A stretch of DNA of 64,000 nt from Mytilinidion resinicola. Its lineage: Eukaryota > Ascomycota > Dothideomycetes > Mytilinidiales > Mytilinidiaceae. The translations under genes and the position numbers were made by a program. Each line of letters opens with the position of its first letter. Position 1 is the first letter of the stretch. Location: positions 1,419,838 through 1,483,837 of the forward strand of contig NW_022985441.1 in assembly GCF_010093595.1 (NCBI RefSeq), in the 5' to 3' direction. Below, piece by piece: positions 23,771 to 35,629 of this stretch. The notes beneath the pieces are model-generated. The model saw nothing but the letters and a program-made list of their open reading frames with translations. It did no database searches and was not told where the DNA came from.

Positions 23771-24188
23771 TATGACTGATGGTTCGACGTTGATGGAGTG
23801 AAAGGTTGGTGAGAGCGGCGGAGACGGTCAGATTGGCAGACGACCGGTCGTTGTAGAAGTGGCAGAACTGATCTGGTGCGCTAGAACCTTGAGAACAGAT
23901 GAGAGTCAGCGGACAGCTCGAGCTCTGTGATGCTAGAGTGCGAGCAGCGGCAGCGGCGGTGTGGCGACGGCGAGGTCGTGATGGTGGTTTGCGCGAAGGA
24001 GGGCGCGTGAAGACGGAGACAATAAGGAAAGGAGGGCAGCGGCGCTAAGCCCAATTATGACTCAGCCATGACGCACGGACTCTCTTGGCGTCCTCGGCGA
24101 AAACATCCACCGAGTCCCGACGGCAGGTGTCTATCGAGGCAGCATCACATCTGTTGCGCCAGACGGTGGATATGGCTCGCTGATAGTA
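23771..24188. other. shared divergent promoter of Yra1-type gene and VPS11
   Basis: 418-bp region between two divergently transcribed housekeeping genes. GC-rich on the Yra1 side. No TATA box or other element stands out. Confidence 0.55.
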
Positions 24189-27100
24189 ATGGCGCTGGCT
24201 TCGGCAAGGCTTCTGCTGTTCTATGTATGGTGTAGAAGCTAATAAGTCGCAGTGGAAACAGTTCAAGTTCTTCGATGTCTCCCAAGTCAAGCTCCCAGAC
24301 GACGAGAGTGCCGCCCTCTCTGAGGTAATTCCTCCTACTGCCGTACTCGGACAGTTGTACTAACAAGACATATAGCAAGGGAATATCACTTCGGTAGCGT
24401 CTGGATCGGAAAGCGTCTTCTTTGGAAGCGCAGATGGCACTGTCCGAATCCTATCGCAGTCGTTCAAGGTCGTCCGGTCCTTCAAGGCGCATGATGTCGG
24501 AGCCATTACGCATATGAAGCAGGTGCAGGGTACGGCTCTATTGGTCACGATAGCTGAGGACCTTTCGAATGAGCCGGTATTAAAGGTGTGGGCACTCGAT
24601 AAGCTGGAGAAGAAGTCTGGAACCCCTCGGTGTCAGAGTACCCTCACGATACACAATGGCCGGAAACAGTTTCCAGTGAGCGTGCACTCTCTATCAGTAT
24701 TGTGACACTATCTGACGGATCAGATTTCCGCCTTCGCGGCATTGGACGATCTCTCGCAGCTTGCTGTAGGCTTTGCCAACGGCGCGGTGACCGTAGTGAG
24801 AGGCGACTTGATACACGATCGAGGTGCGAGACAGCGGACCGTCTTTGAGTCTGAAGAGCCGATCACTGGTATCGAGTTTCGGGAAGGGAGTATAACAACC
24901 CTATACATCGCGACCACGGGACGGATTGCGACTCTGATCATATCGGGTCGAGGTCAAGGCCAGCCCGCGAGATCGCTGGACGAAACTGGTTGTGGAGTAG
25001 GATGTATGACTGTCGACAAAACCACGCGCGATGTCATCGTAGCAAGAGATGATGCCATATACTATTATGGGCCTCAAGGGCGGGGGCCGGTATACGCATT
25101 CGAAGGGGAAAAGAAGATGATCACAATATTCAAGGATTATGTCGCCGTAGTCTCACCCCCAAAGTCTAACACAATCACTCGGACCGGACCTTTGCGATCA
25201 TTCGGAGGAGGTCATACCGATGACCTCTTCAACACCTCTAGCTTCACATTGATCAATACAGATCTTAAATTCAAAGCGCACGAGGAGGCCTTGACCTCGC
25301 AAGTCAAAGGTCTAGTGTCTGAATGGGGTGATCTCTTCGTTCTCACCATGGATGGCAAGGTGCGTTTCGCGACTATCTGCCTCCAAGAGTGATACTGACC
25401 CCTCAGATCTTCCGGTATCACGAAAAGCCATTCGCGCAGAAACTCGAGCTTTTATATCAGCGGGACCTGTACCCTTATGCAATCAACCTTGCTCAAAAAG
25501 CAGGACTCGACGCCACCCAGAAGAACGTCATCCTGCGCAAATACGGAGATTTCCTATATCGCAAGCAAGACTACGACACAGCTATGCAAATGTATTTGAA
25601 GGCAATTGACAATACAGAGCCTTCTCAGGTCATTCGAAAGGTCAGTTTCTTATGCTTTTGTGAAGTTCTTCAAATTAATACAATTACTAGTTCCTCGACA
25701 CGCAGAGAATTCATAATTTAATTGAGTATCTGGAAGAGCTCCACGAGCATCATAAAGCCACGTCAGACCACACCACATTACTTCTAAACTGCTACGCAAA
25801 ACTGAAGGACGTGGACAAACTTGAGGAGTTCATCAAATCGCCTGGCGATCTCAAGTTTGATTTGGACACAGCCATCTCAATGTGTCGTCAGGGCGGTTAC
25901 TATGACCAAGCCGCGTTTCTTGCACGAAAGCACGAAGAACATGAACTGGTAGTCGATATCTTGATTGAGGACTCGAAACGATATGCAGAGGCTCTCGCGT
26001 ACATTTGGCGGTTGGAGCCGGAGACTGTAAGTTGAACTTTCGAGCCTATATCTTACTTTGCTCACATCGATAGTCATATCACAATCTCATGAAATACGCG
26101 ACTGTCTTACTCGAGCATTGCCCGAAAGACGCTACCCAGATATTTATCGACTACTATACCGGTCGGTTTCGACCGAAAAAGGATGCTATTGTCATTCAGA
26201 ATGCTCCTGCGACGCAAGGTATGGGCATGGGACTAGCATCAAACGCTGTACAGAATCTTGCTGCTCTTCTGCCTTTGCCATACATGAACACGAACACCAT
26301 AGGGTCGCCTGCTTCTGCTGGGGAGCAAAAGACGACACTCAGTCAAGCTCAGATCGTGGAGACGAATCTTGACGAACCGCCTCCCGAGTACAAAGTGCCA
26401 AAGCCCAGGACCGCTTTCTCCGCCTTTGTGGACCATTCCGGAGAGTTCATAATCTTCTTAGAAGCATGTATAGAAGCAGACGAGCTAAGCGAAGATAACA
26501 AGAGTGATCTTTACACAACCCTGTTCGAAATGTATCTTCATACTGCAAGCTCGAAGAAGGACGACGAGAAAGAGCTATGGGAGACGAAAGCGAAGAAGTT
26601 GATCGAGGGTAAAGACGTAAGTTTTTTAGTCCAACAACTTCTAACAAAAACACTAATCATAATTAGGTACCAATCGACACATCAAATGTCCTCCTCCTTT
26701 CGCATCTCTCAAACTACCGCGACGGCACTATCCTCGTTCGTGAAAAACAAGGACTCCGCTTCGACATCTTCCGCTCCTATACCTCTGCTAAAGACACCGC
26801 CGGCGCCATCAAAGCGCTGCGCAAATACGGCCCCGAAGAACCGCAACTCTACCCAGCCGCCCTCGCCTACTTCACCTCATCCCCCACCATCCTCGAAGAA
26901 GCCGGCGACGAGCTCCACGCCGTGCTCCAAAAAATCGACGATGACGGCCTCATGGCGCCGCTCCAAGTCATCCAGACCCTCAGCGTCAACGGCGTCGCCA
27001 CCATGGGCATGGTCAAAGACTATCTCGCTGCCACTATCGAGCGCGAGCGCCTCGAAATCGCAAACAACCGCCGCATGATCACTTCCTTCCGCGCTGACAC

Positions 27101-27449
27101 GGACGTCAAGCGCGCTGACCTCGCAACTCTCAACACCAAGCCTGTCGTGTTCCAGGCTACGCGGTGTGCTAGCTGCGCCAGGCCGTTGTCCTTGCCCACG
27201 GTGCACTTTTTGTGTAAGCATAGCTTTCATCGGAGCTGCTTGAATACGAGTGAGGAGGATGAAGAGGACGTGGAGTGCCCGCTTTGTGCGCCGCAGAATG
27301 CGACGGTGAGGGCGATTCGAAAGGCGCAGGTTGAGAGTGCGGAAAGGCATGATTTGTTCCTGGATGCGCTGAAGAGGAGTAGGGATAAGTTTGGGACGGT
27401 TAGTGAGTGGTTTGGGAGGGGGGTTATGGGGGTTGGTGCGGCGGAGTAG
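24189..27449 (+). CDS. vps11: Vps11/Pep5, core subunit of HOPS and CORVET tethering complexes
   Basis: Tethers endosomes and vacuoles before SNARE fusion; carries a RING-type domain. Eight exons: 24189-24203, 24253-24324, 24376-24675, 24724-25359, 25407-25640, 25691-26026, 26074-26616, 26667-27449, giving 972 residues, a normal length. The N-terminal beta-propeller shows SVASGSESVFFGSADGTVRI and FKAHDVGAITHMKQV. The alpha-solenoid (clathrin-repeat-like) part has LYQRDLYPYAINLAQKAGLD, YGDFLYRKQDYDTAMQMYL and GGYYDQAAFLARKHEEHELV. The C-terminal RING region has CASCARPLSLPTVHFLC, HSFHRSC and CPLC. Exon 1 has only five codons (MALAS). Joining it to WKQFKFFDVSQVKLPD needs a GC-AG intron (GCAAGG donor); no GT donor gives the family N-terminus. 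Confidence 0.92.
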
Positions 27450-28090
27450 CTGCTGCAGTGTGTGGAGTCGATAGCGTAATCGAAGCTGAAATTCTTTGGC
27501 TGTACTGGAAATGACATCTAGTATGATGTCGTGGCATTACCTATAAGATCTTCACGTCCAGATCATACAGCTGGCTCCCGTTTCCGCCTCTCGACTACGT
27601 GGACAGTTGGGCTTATTCTGTAGGCTGGTTTAGAGCCTCGAGGATGGCGAGAAGAATTGCCACGCTGATTGGGGCGTGTTTTGTATCGATTTGGCGTGAG
27701 GGTTAGGTAGTAGGCCAACTCCCATGCATACTTCTCAACATCGACCTAAGCACGGGAACCGGGTCGGCTTATCACGAGTATCGCTCACGATAACCATTCA
27801 CTCAAGCTAGCCTTGACAGTGGTAACACAGCTTCCGACAACCTCCATCGCATCAAAACAGAATCTCAGTCCGAACTCTCTCATTAATCTCTCTAGGATAC
27901 TATCATAACCGAGTCTCCATCGCATCAAGCAGAAACTCAGTCCGAATGCTCTCATTACTCTGTCTAGGATATCACTATAACCGCTCACAACCGATAGCAA
28001 GAAAGCAGGACATCGTTCCGTGGGATATAGATCGCGCTATAGTACGAAACCAAAGTCCTCCCCTTCCCCCCATTGACAATTTTCGCTGTG
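27450..28090. other. convergent spacer with tandem repeat
   Basis: Spacer between the 3' ends of VPS11 and the GPCR gene. Contains a two-copy 73-bp tandem repeat, listed separately. No gene seen. Confidence 0.6.
27842..27985. repeat. 73-bp tandem duplication
   Basis: Two consecutive copies starting at 27842 and 27915. Each begins with CTCCATCGCATCAA, then CTCAGTCCGAA, TCTAGGAT and ATAACCG. The copies differ at several positions, so the duplication is not recent. Confidence 0.85.
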
Positions 28091-29410
28091 TCAGAAACGA
28101 GAGTGGTTAGAATTCGAATGCGCAGTACCCCCGTTCGCCCTATTTGCATGCCTCCGCGGAAAGAACTTCGCGCGCCATACACTTATCGACGCCTCGTTGA
28201 AGCCGTAGATTAGCGCATCCGCGAAGCCTTGGATGACGATGCACGACTGTATGTGGATAAGTAGGGGTTGCAGAGATCTAGGTTTAGCGGGGAGGTGGTC
28301 TTACCTTGTCAACCGTCGCGATACCGAACGGCGCCGGCTTTCCCGTAACAGCTTGGTAGATGCGGACAGCCGTTGGAATTGTCCAGATTATCATGTATAC
28401 GATTGGGTACATCATCATCTGGTACGCCATTTTCTTCAGCACGGGGTTCGGGCCGCGCGTGTGCGTCATGAGGCGGAGGGGTGGGTCGGCATCGGGACTA
28501 CTTTCGGAGTCGCGGGTGGGAGTTGAGGAGAAAATCGTAGCGGGCTTGCCAATGCGGGCGGTGGAGGAGACGGAGGAGGCTTCGGGTTCGAGGGTGCGCT
28601 CGATGGAGCCGGAGGGGTGGTCGAAGCTGTGGAAGCGGTTGTGGGCTTTGTGGATGAGGAGGTACAGGCGGGCGTACAGGGCGAGAATGGCGATAATGAT
28701 GAGCCAGCGGGGAATGAAGTTGACGAGGAGGCGGGTTTTGTCGGATGTGAACCAGCACCCTGCGAATTTGTCAGTAGTTGGAGGCTGCGGTCTTGAAGTC
28801 GAGACGTACATGCTCCGATATCGCCGTACCCGATGAGGCCCATTCCTAGAGCAGCCCATAAGATGGAAAATCCCCATGGTAAACACCAGAGAATGATACG
28901 GTGCTCTTGCACCCACTGTGATTGGCGTTTGTAGTTGGCTACAATGAAGAAGGTGCATACGGCAATGAGCAGGACCCAGTAATCCGCTTCACTGAGCATC
29001 AGCTAATTGTAGCAGCACCTCAAAGCGATGGACTTACTTTGGACGACGAAAACTTGGGTCATGAAGCCGTTGAAGTCGCAGAACTTCTCCTGTGGCTTTT
29101 CTGATATGATGTGACCAGAGATGTTGACCGCAGATGAAGACATGAAATTAACCGCCATCAAGAAGTCACTGATTGCCAATCCAAGAATAAGCTGATGCCG
29201 AAATGTTCTGACGGATCTAAAAAGCTTTGAGAGTCAGGATTTATCATTACGAGAGGATCGCAATTATCAACTAACTATGAAGCTGACAACAATCCATCCC
29301 GCACCTACAGCAGAGATTATGCCGACAATAAGGATGACGATATTCAGCGTATGTATCTCAGCCCTTTTAGCGGGTGCGGACAACGGCTCTCCTCTCGGTG
29401 ATAGAAACAT
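28091..29410 (-). CDS. cAMP-receptor-like seven-transmembrane GPCR (Dicty_CAR type)
   Basis: Plasma-membrane receptor of the slime-mould cAMP-receptor-like class (GprH-like in Aspergillus); ligand unknown. Five minus-strand exons: 29410-29276, 29224-29038, 28986-28810, 28759-28305, 28246-28091, giving 369 residues. Seven hydrophobic segments can be counted: the first after a short N-terminus (LNIVILIVGIISAVGAGWIV), then LILGLAISDFLMAVNFM, YWVLLIAVCTFFIV, LPWGFSILWAALGMG, FIPRWLIIIAILALYARLYL, QMMMYPIVYMIIW, and one after the last splice (CIVIQGFADALIYGF). Family signatures: RTFRHQLILGLAISDF and GYGDIGAWCWF, the latter rebuilt across intron 3. The third cytoplasmic loop is long and Ser-rich. 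Two introns use unusual AAG acceptors (29225 and 28987); these were chosen because the nearer CAG/TAG acceptors break the frame. Confidence 0.86.
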
Positions 29411-30969
29411 ATTGAGTAGTACTGAAGAATGATCGACGCTGTCAAACGTGCAAGCCTCGATCTTGCGGCTTGATCATATATATTGGGAGCATATCTTATC
29501 GAGCAACCTTGCTCACAGAGAAGGGAAGTAAAGAAAGCTGATTGCTGTCAGGGTTGCAGAGGCGGGAGGATCATTGCTTGTGGCTTATCTCGTTCGAGGT
29601 TGGAGAAAAAGCAACGCGCTCAACCCTTGCCGCAACATAAAGTTGAGACAGGTTTTGGGCAAGAAAATAGAATAGCGTGAGGCTTTCATTGGGCAAACTG
29701 GAAACATCGCCCCATGGGTTGCTGGTCGGAACGTGGCATTGTACTGTGCGTATTCTCTCACCTACCTCATCAGGTCGTGGCGTCTCTGATCATTTCTACA
29801 TTTTGGCTGACATCTGGAGGTATTTTCCGCAAGCCGCCAGCCACAAAATGTTCCAAACGTCTCTCGTAGGTTGATCAAGGGACCCCGCCTGTTAGGTGCA
29901 TGCAGGTACATGATAGCCGTAGGGTGTTAGGGGTAGTCGAGGGATTTCATGCATGCGGAAACGGAAACGTCAGGTTTAGGCTCGAGGTGGCAAAGGGCGT
30001 GGGGAGCGAAGGAAGAAAAAGCACTTTTCCGCATGCCGCTAAGTGCTCTGAGCCACCGGTGATCTGTTATCAGCTTAGATGTCTCCTCGGTACTGAGTCC
30101 GAAGTCATTGCGAGATGGATATCGCCAAAGCTTGTTCATGAGGGTCTTGAATGGAGCGGGGTGCATGCTGTCAACGCAAGCAACGACGTACGTGGCTGCC
30201 AGCGTCAACTCACAATTGCAACCTCCATGATTCCTCTTCGCCTTTTGGTGGAGGGTCTGCTGCTTGCGTATAGTGCTTCTGAATCGCCGGCTGTCGGCGT
30301 ATATGTGTAGTTGACTCGAAACGAGGAGACAAGAGGAAGCGTGCAGGATTCAAAGGATGCAGCCACTCGCATAGAATGAAAACAAGAGGTTGAGAGCTTA
30401 TCAAACACGCTGCTGCGACTCAGTGAGAACAAGTCATTGACAACCCACTTCATGATTGAAGGGGGGTTGTCGTGGGCACGGAGTTGGCAATTCCTCGTTA
30501 TGGCGCGAGAGTCGCTGTAGCTCGTCGGTAGTTTTCACTGGGCCGTTTCAAGATACCCGCATGATCTCGAGGCAGCTCGTGTAGCAGTCGTCGCCCATGC
30601 ATTGCTCGTGCTAACGGTGTGCTAGTCGATGATGGGGACGTCTCGTCTCTCGTTCGTCAACTTGGGAAGCGATTGATGAAACGCAGGTGGGCCGATCCGG
30701 GTGGGATGATAGACAAAAGGTTCCTCGTCTTAAGCTGAGATCTGCCACAGTAAGTGGTAGACGGTAGCAGGCGTCGGCTTGTGACGGTGGTGGTCGTGTC
30801 TGGAGTTGGGTTGATCTGCTTCGAGGGCTCGAGTGAAAGGCTCACATGACCCGCCGAGCCCCGGCATCAACTTTCGTGATGCGATTGATCGCTACACCTG
30901 GCAACACTCCCAACTGCACGCCAGCCAGAACAAGATGCCGGATCGACTGCATACGGACATTCCTGGACT
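29411..30969. other. divergent promoter region of GPCR and MDM1 genes
   Basis: About 1.56 kb between two divergent starts. Short frames of up to 136 codons on both strands lack family features. No repeat, RNA gene or clear regulatory motif recognised. Confidence 0.55.
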
Positions 30970-33900
30970 ATGGCCCTTCGCCGCCGAGATGTAATTATCG
31001 CAGCAATCGTCGCGTTCATCGCTTGGGGATTCGTCACCCACTGGATCCCCACCCTACGCTATCTCCCCTATGCCTTCTGCGCCGGCGTTGCCAGCACCGC
31101 CGCCCTCCTGCTATGGTTTACACTCACGACCTCGAGGGATCTGCAATACTGGAATAATGGGGAGGCTCTATACGGAAGCAGGACGGTGGCACTTGTTGCG
31201 CCCGGGTTATGGACCGCGGAAACGGGGGCGTTGACCAAGAGGTCCTTATACGAAAAAGAGCGGCTATATCCACAATCAATTGTCATTTCCGATAAAATTG
31301 ATGGCCTAATCGACCTTACACTTCGAGACTTTGTGCAAACTTGGTACGGAAAAATCAGTCCAAGGCCGACCTTCACCAATGAGGTTGATCGAGCAGTCCG
31401 GGCTGCGCTGGTGGATATACGGGATAGGATGTTTGCAGTGGACATAGTCGAAGTGGTGGTATCTAGAATGGTGCCCCTCATTACTGGACATATGAAAGAC
31501 TTCTATGAGGCGGAGCGAGTTGTTCGCGGCAAAAAGCTCACTCGCAGTCTCACGGAATCTGAAGAGGTCGATCTTGCTGTTGCAGCCAAGTATAAGGATG
31601 GGAAATTGCACTCAGCAGCGTCTCTGGCGTCTTCGAATACGAAACTTGTACAGCAACAGTATTTGCGAAGCATCGTCACAAGATTGATTCCGAAAGTCCT
31701 ACCACCGGCCATGACCACTAGCTCTACTGTGCTCGTATTGATCAAGGAGGTAGTCGCATGCGCAGTCTTGTTTCCGGTGATGCAAATGCTCTCTGATCCG
31801 GACACATGGAATCAATTGATGGAGGCATATGTAAGGTAGCCGAGTGTTTATTTGACGTCTACTAATCGAATTGCAGGGCCGAAGCGTGCTACAAGACCGC
31901 AAGACAGTTCGCAAGCTCCGCGCTGCTCTCGATGAGCATGCTCCCCCTTCGCCAATATCTCCAAAGAACGTCCAGTTCCCGAAGTTGTCTCCTAACGACA
32001 ACGAGCGAAAATTTGAGAGGTTCATTCGAGCCATCAGGCAGACCAACACCCTTGCCGATGCACGCCGCTTCCGGAGCGAGATTGCAGGACAACTACGTCG
32101 GGAATCAGCTGTAGAAGGGCAAGACTCTATGTATCTTCGCCGGCTTGAGACTGCAAAGCGAATCCTAGACCAAAAGGTTACCACTCTGGGTGCCGGGGGA
32201 TCAGTCAAAGGAAAACTGTCAATTCAGCCGCCCCAATCGGGGCACAGGAGAACGGCCTCCAAATTCGAGAAAGCATCTTTGAGAGATATCCTATATGATG
32301 CCACTGGGCTATCTTGTTTCATGGAGTACATGGATCGTTTGAATCTTATGCGCCTAGTCCAGTTCTGGATTGTCGTCGATGGCTTTCGCAACCCTCTAGA
32401 GCAAGGTACAGACGAACCGGAGGACTACTTTGGAACAAAGGCCTCATGGACAGACTCAGATCGTGCTGATCTTGCGCAAATAAACAATGACTACCTAACG
32501 AGACCCGAGCTGAAAGTTACACCCCAGGCTCGACAAGCTGTCAAAGACTTCTTGGCAGCTGGAAGAACCGCTACCCCTTTACAGTATCAGGTAGCTCGTA
32601 GGGCTATTCTACAGGCTCAAACGGCTGTGTATGAAGATATGACGGAACCCCACTTTCGACGTTTCAAGAAGTCGGATCTTTATTTCAAGCTACTCGCCTT
32701 GGACGAAGCGTCTGGCCCAAGCCCATCTAGTCCAACGAAGGCCAATAATAGCGTTCCTAATGCTACGAGAGCTCCCACTATACCACCTGCTAAAATGGCT
32801 CGTGCACAGACGTCACGACACGTTTTGCACGTCCCCGATCTACGCAGAGCCGCTGTGTCTTCGTCAGATCTCAAAGGTTACAATAAGTCTCTTGAAACAG
32901 AACCCCCACTCAGACGCTCATTAGATGGGGGCCGTGCGCCGTTGTTTGACGACGACTACGATAGCGATCCCCTGGCTCGATCTACACAAAGCCTCGACTC
33001 AGAGCCTGAACATGCACGTCCCGCTGGTAACGATGCTAAGATCGTTGATGCCATGCAAGCAGCATTGAACGATATTATGGAGGACAAGCCTGACAAAGGG
33101 TCAATATTCTCTGAGCAGGGCGTCAGTGCTCTCAATTCTCCTCTGGACAATGAGTCCATGAAAGGTTCGATCGAGCTACCCCGTGCTACTTCGCCAATGC
33201 CATTGATGTCGAAAAAGGAGAGGGAGAAGAAGAGTATTGCCTCTCTTGGACTCGTCGGCGAACCATCTCGTCTTGGAGTCTTCACAGAAGACGACCTGTT
33301 CGGCGATGAGGAAAAGTTCCTTGAAGACGAGGTTGAAGATCCTGACGTTGCTCAGAATACTGACGACGAAGAGATTCACGAAGCTGCTCCTGGAGATCTA
33401 GGACTAGCCGAAGCGATTGACGCCCTCACTGCAGATATCGAGAGACTGGTAGCACAGGATTCTATCGTGGACTCGCTCACTACGAAGGCTGAACTGACAA
33501 ACAATGCTGCAGAGCTTAGAATTCTCCGTAAATCTAAAGCAAGCTTACAGAGAGAGATACATCGTAAAGAGCTACAGAGGCAGCAATACATTGTTCAAGA
33601 AAGTGACAATAGCTTATACGGCCGTGCCACTGTCTTCATCCAATCTATCATGGTGGGAAACGAAGAGGACGGTCGAGAATACGCAATGTGTAAGTTCAAT
33701 TTTACGCCATGGCTACCATTGGAGGTCTTGACTAACCTGTGCAGACGTCATTGAGGTCCGACGTCGAGCTGGAGACCAAATGCCCGCTGCAGCGTGGGTG
33801 GTGACACGCCGATATAGCGAGTTCCATGACCTGAACAAAAGGCTCCGCGCGAAATATCCACAAGTCAGAAATCTTGAGTTCCCTCGTCGACAGATGGTCT

Positions 33901-34969
33901 TGAAGTTGCAGAAAGACTTCCTACAGAAGAGAAGGCTAGGACTAGAAAGATATCTACGGGTATGGCCTCTGCCCTCACACTACACTCCCATCCTCCACTA
34001 ACAGCACGCTCCCGCAGGAACTCCTCCTCATCCCCGCCATTTGTCGCAGCCGTGAACTCCGCGCCTTCCTCTCTCAAGCCGCCATCTCCCCTACAGACCC
34101 CAACTCCTCCCAAGCTTCCGACAGCCGCGACTTCGTCACGCGCATCTACAACTCCGTCACCGACGGCATGGAAGAATTCCTCGGCAACATCCCCGTCCTC
34201 GACCAGCTCTCCGTCGCCGGCCAGAACCTCATCTCGGCCGCGACATCGCAGCTGGCCCAAAACGGCGGCAGCGGCGCCCCAGTGGTCCCGACCTCTACCC
34301 TCCTGGGCGCGGGCCCCGACCACCCAACCACCGACGCCGAAGCAGAGGCCGAGCTGCGCGCCTTCGAGAACCGCGAGCTCGAGCCCTTCGTCAAGCCCAT
34401 CTGCGACCTCTTCCTCGAAGCCTTCGAGCTGAACCGCGAGACCAACTGGCTGCGCGGGCGCGCCGTCGTCGTCGTGCTGCACCAGCTGCTCGGCGGCACC
34501 ATCGAGCGCAAAGTGCGCGAGCACGCCAAGCTCTTCCTGGCCGAGGCCAACGTGCTCAAGTACCTCGATCTGGCCCGCGACACCATGTGGCCCGCGGGCG
34601 GGACGCTGCGCGAGGCCGCCGCCGCCGCCGCGCCGCGCACGGCGGCGGACAAGGCGCGCAGTCGCAAGGAGGCCGGGCTGGTGCTCGCGACGCTGGTGCC
34701 GGAGCTGGCGGGGAGTGTGGTGGGCAGGGCGAATGCGCAGGCCGCGAGTCGGAGGGTTTTGGCAACGGTGAATAATCAGCGGTTGAAGTAAGTTTTTTGN
34801 NNNNNNNNNNNNNNNNNNNNNNNNCCCCCCCCCCCCCCCCTCCGCCGGTTAAGGTTTGGAATGGGTGGTTTTTTTTTGCTGACACAGTGTGGTTGGTAGT
34901 ACGCATCTTGCGTTTACGCTCCTGGACGAGGCCGTGGGGGTTATGTTTCCGGATGTTGTGATGAAGTGA
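30970..34969 (+). CDS. mdm1: Mdm1-type sorting nexin (PXA-RGS-PX-Nexin_C)
   Basis: ER-anchored tether at ER-vacuole/lysosome contacts. Five exons: 30970-31830, 31877-33689, 33745-33959, 34018-34787, 34888-34969, giving 1246 residues. Two N-terminal hydrophobic segments lie at about 8-55 (VIIAAIVAFIAWGFV; PYAFCAGVASTAALLLWF). The PXA domain covers about 100-290 (DKIDGLIDLTLRDFVQTWY). An RGS-like domain lies at about 420-565 (LRDILYDATGLSCFMEYMDR; VQFWIVVDGF), and an acidic linker follows. The PX domain is at about 868-985 (VTRRYSEFHDLNKRLRAKYP; LEFPRRQMVLKLQ). The Nexin_C region runs from about 1083 (ELEPFVKPICDLFLEAFEL). The last intron holds a 25-N assembly gap (34800-34824) next to a C homopolymer, but exon 5 still joins in frame and gives a sensible C-terminus (HLAFTLLDEAVGVMFPDVV). 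Confidence 0.9.
34800..34824. other. assembly gap (25 N) beside C homopolymer
   Basis: Run of N inside the last intron of the MDM1 gene, followed at once by a run of about 16 C. Probably a sequencing failure at the homopolymer; the true length is unknown. Confidence 0.98.
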
Positions 34970-35629
34970 GAGATAGAGTGCCGTGCGTGCATCGCATTGG
35001 TGGTGTTTAGGCGTTTGAGCGTTTGAGCGTCTCGTTGAGGTGCGCGGTTGATCATGGGGAAAAGAAACAGGGGAGCATTGCAGGCGTATTTGGTTCCGTA
35101 CTTCGGCAATAGCATTGGATCTTGCGCATTTAGACGACATGTCTATAGAAGGCCATCGCTAACCTCTTGGCGTGGTGATATGATGTTGCTATCTGACTAC
35201 AGCAATAAGGCACGTCAATTCACTCTAGCCATCATGATAAAGGTCATATTATGGTATACGCAATTCATTACAACCCCCTTCGAGCCGCGCCCTTGTCTCT
35301 ATCGCACAAGTCATAACGCCCCTTGAAAGGGCTTGCTCGCTCGCTCGCCTGAACTCCATCCACAGCCTCGGCCTACACGAACTGGCTCTAGCCAGGCCCA
35401 ACTGAACAAGCATCCCATAAGACCCCTGAAAGGCTGAACTCCCCAATACCGAAGCCCCCTTGCCCACCACCAACCACCAACAGAACCCCCGTCATGATCG
35501 ATTTCCCAATGCAAATGCAGTGCACCGTCCAAAAGAACACCTGGTATGCTCGAACGCATTAACGCCACCGGCCGCCGACACCAGGAAACAGAAGAAGAGA
35601 ACAGGCTCCCAGCACCTAGCAGCTGCATC
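34970..35629. other. convergent spacer between MDM1 and sirtuin genes
   Basis: 660 bp between two 3' ends. Overlapping short frames in the 35.25-35.6 kb part have no family features. No gene seen. Confidence 0.6.

Noticed and set aside
27842..27985. CRISPR-like array
   Set aside because: Only two long diverged tandem copies with no spacers, in a eukaryotic genome.
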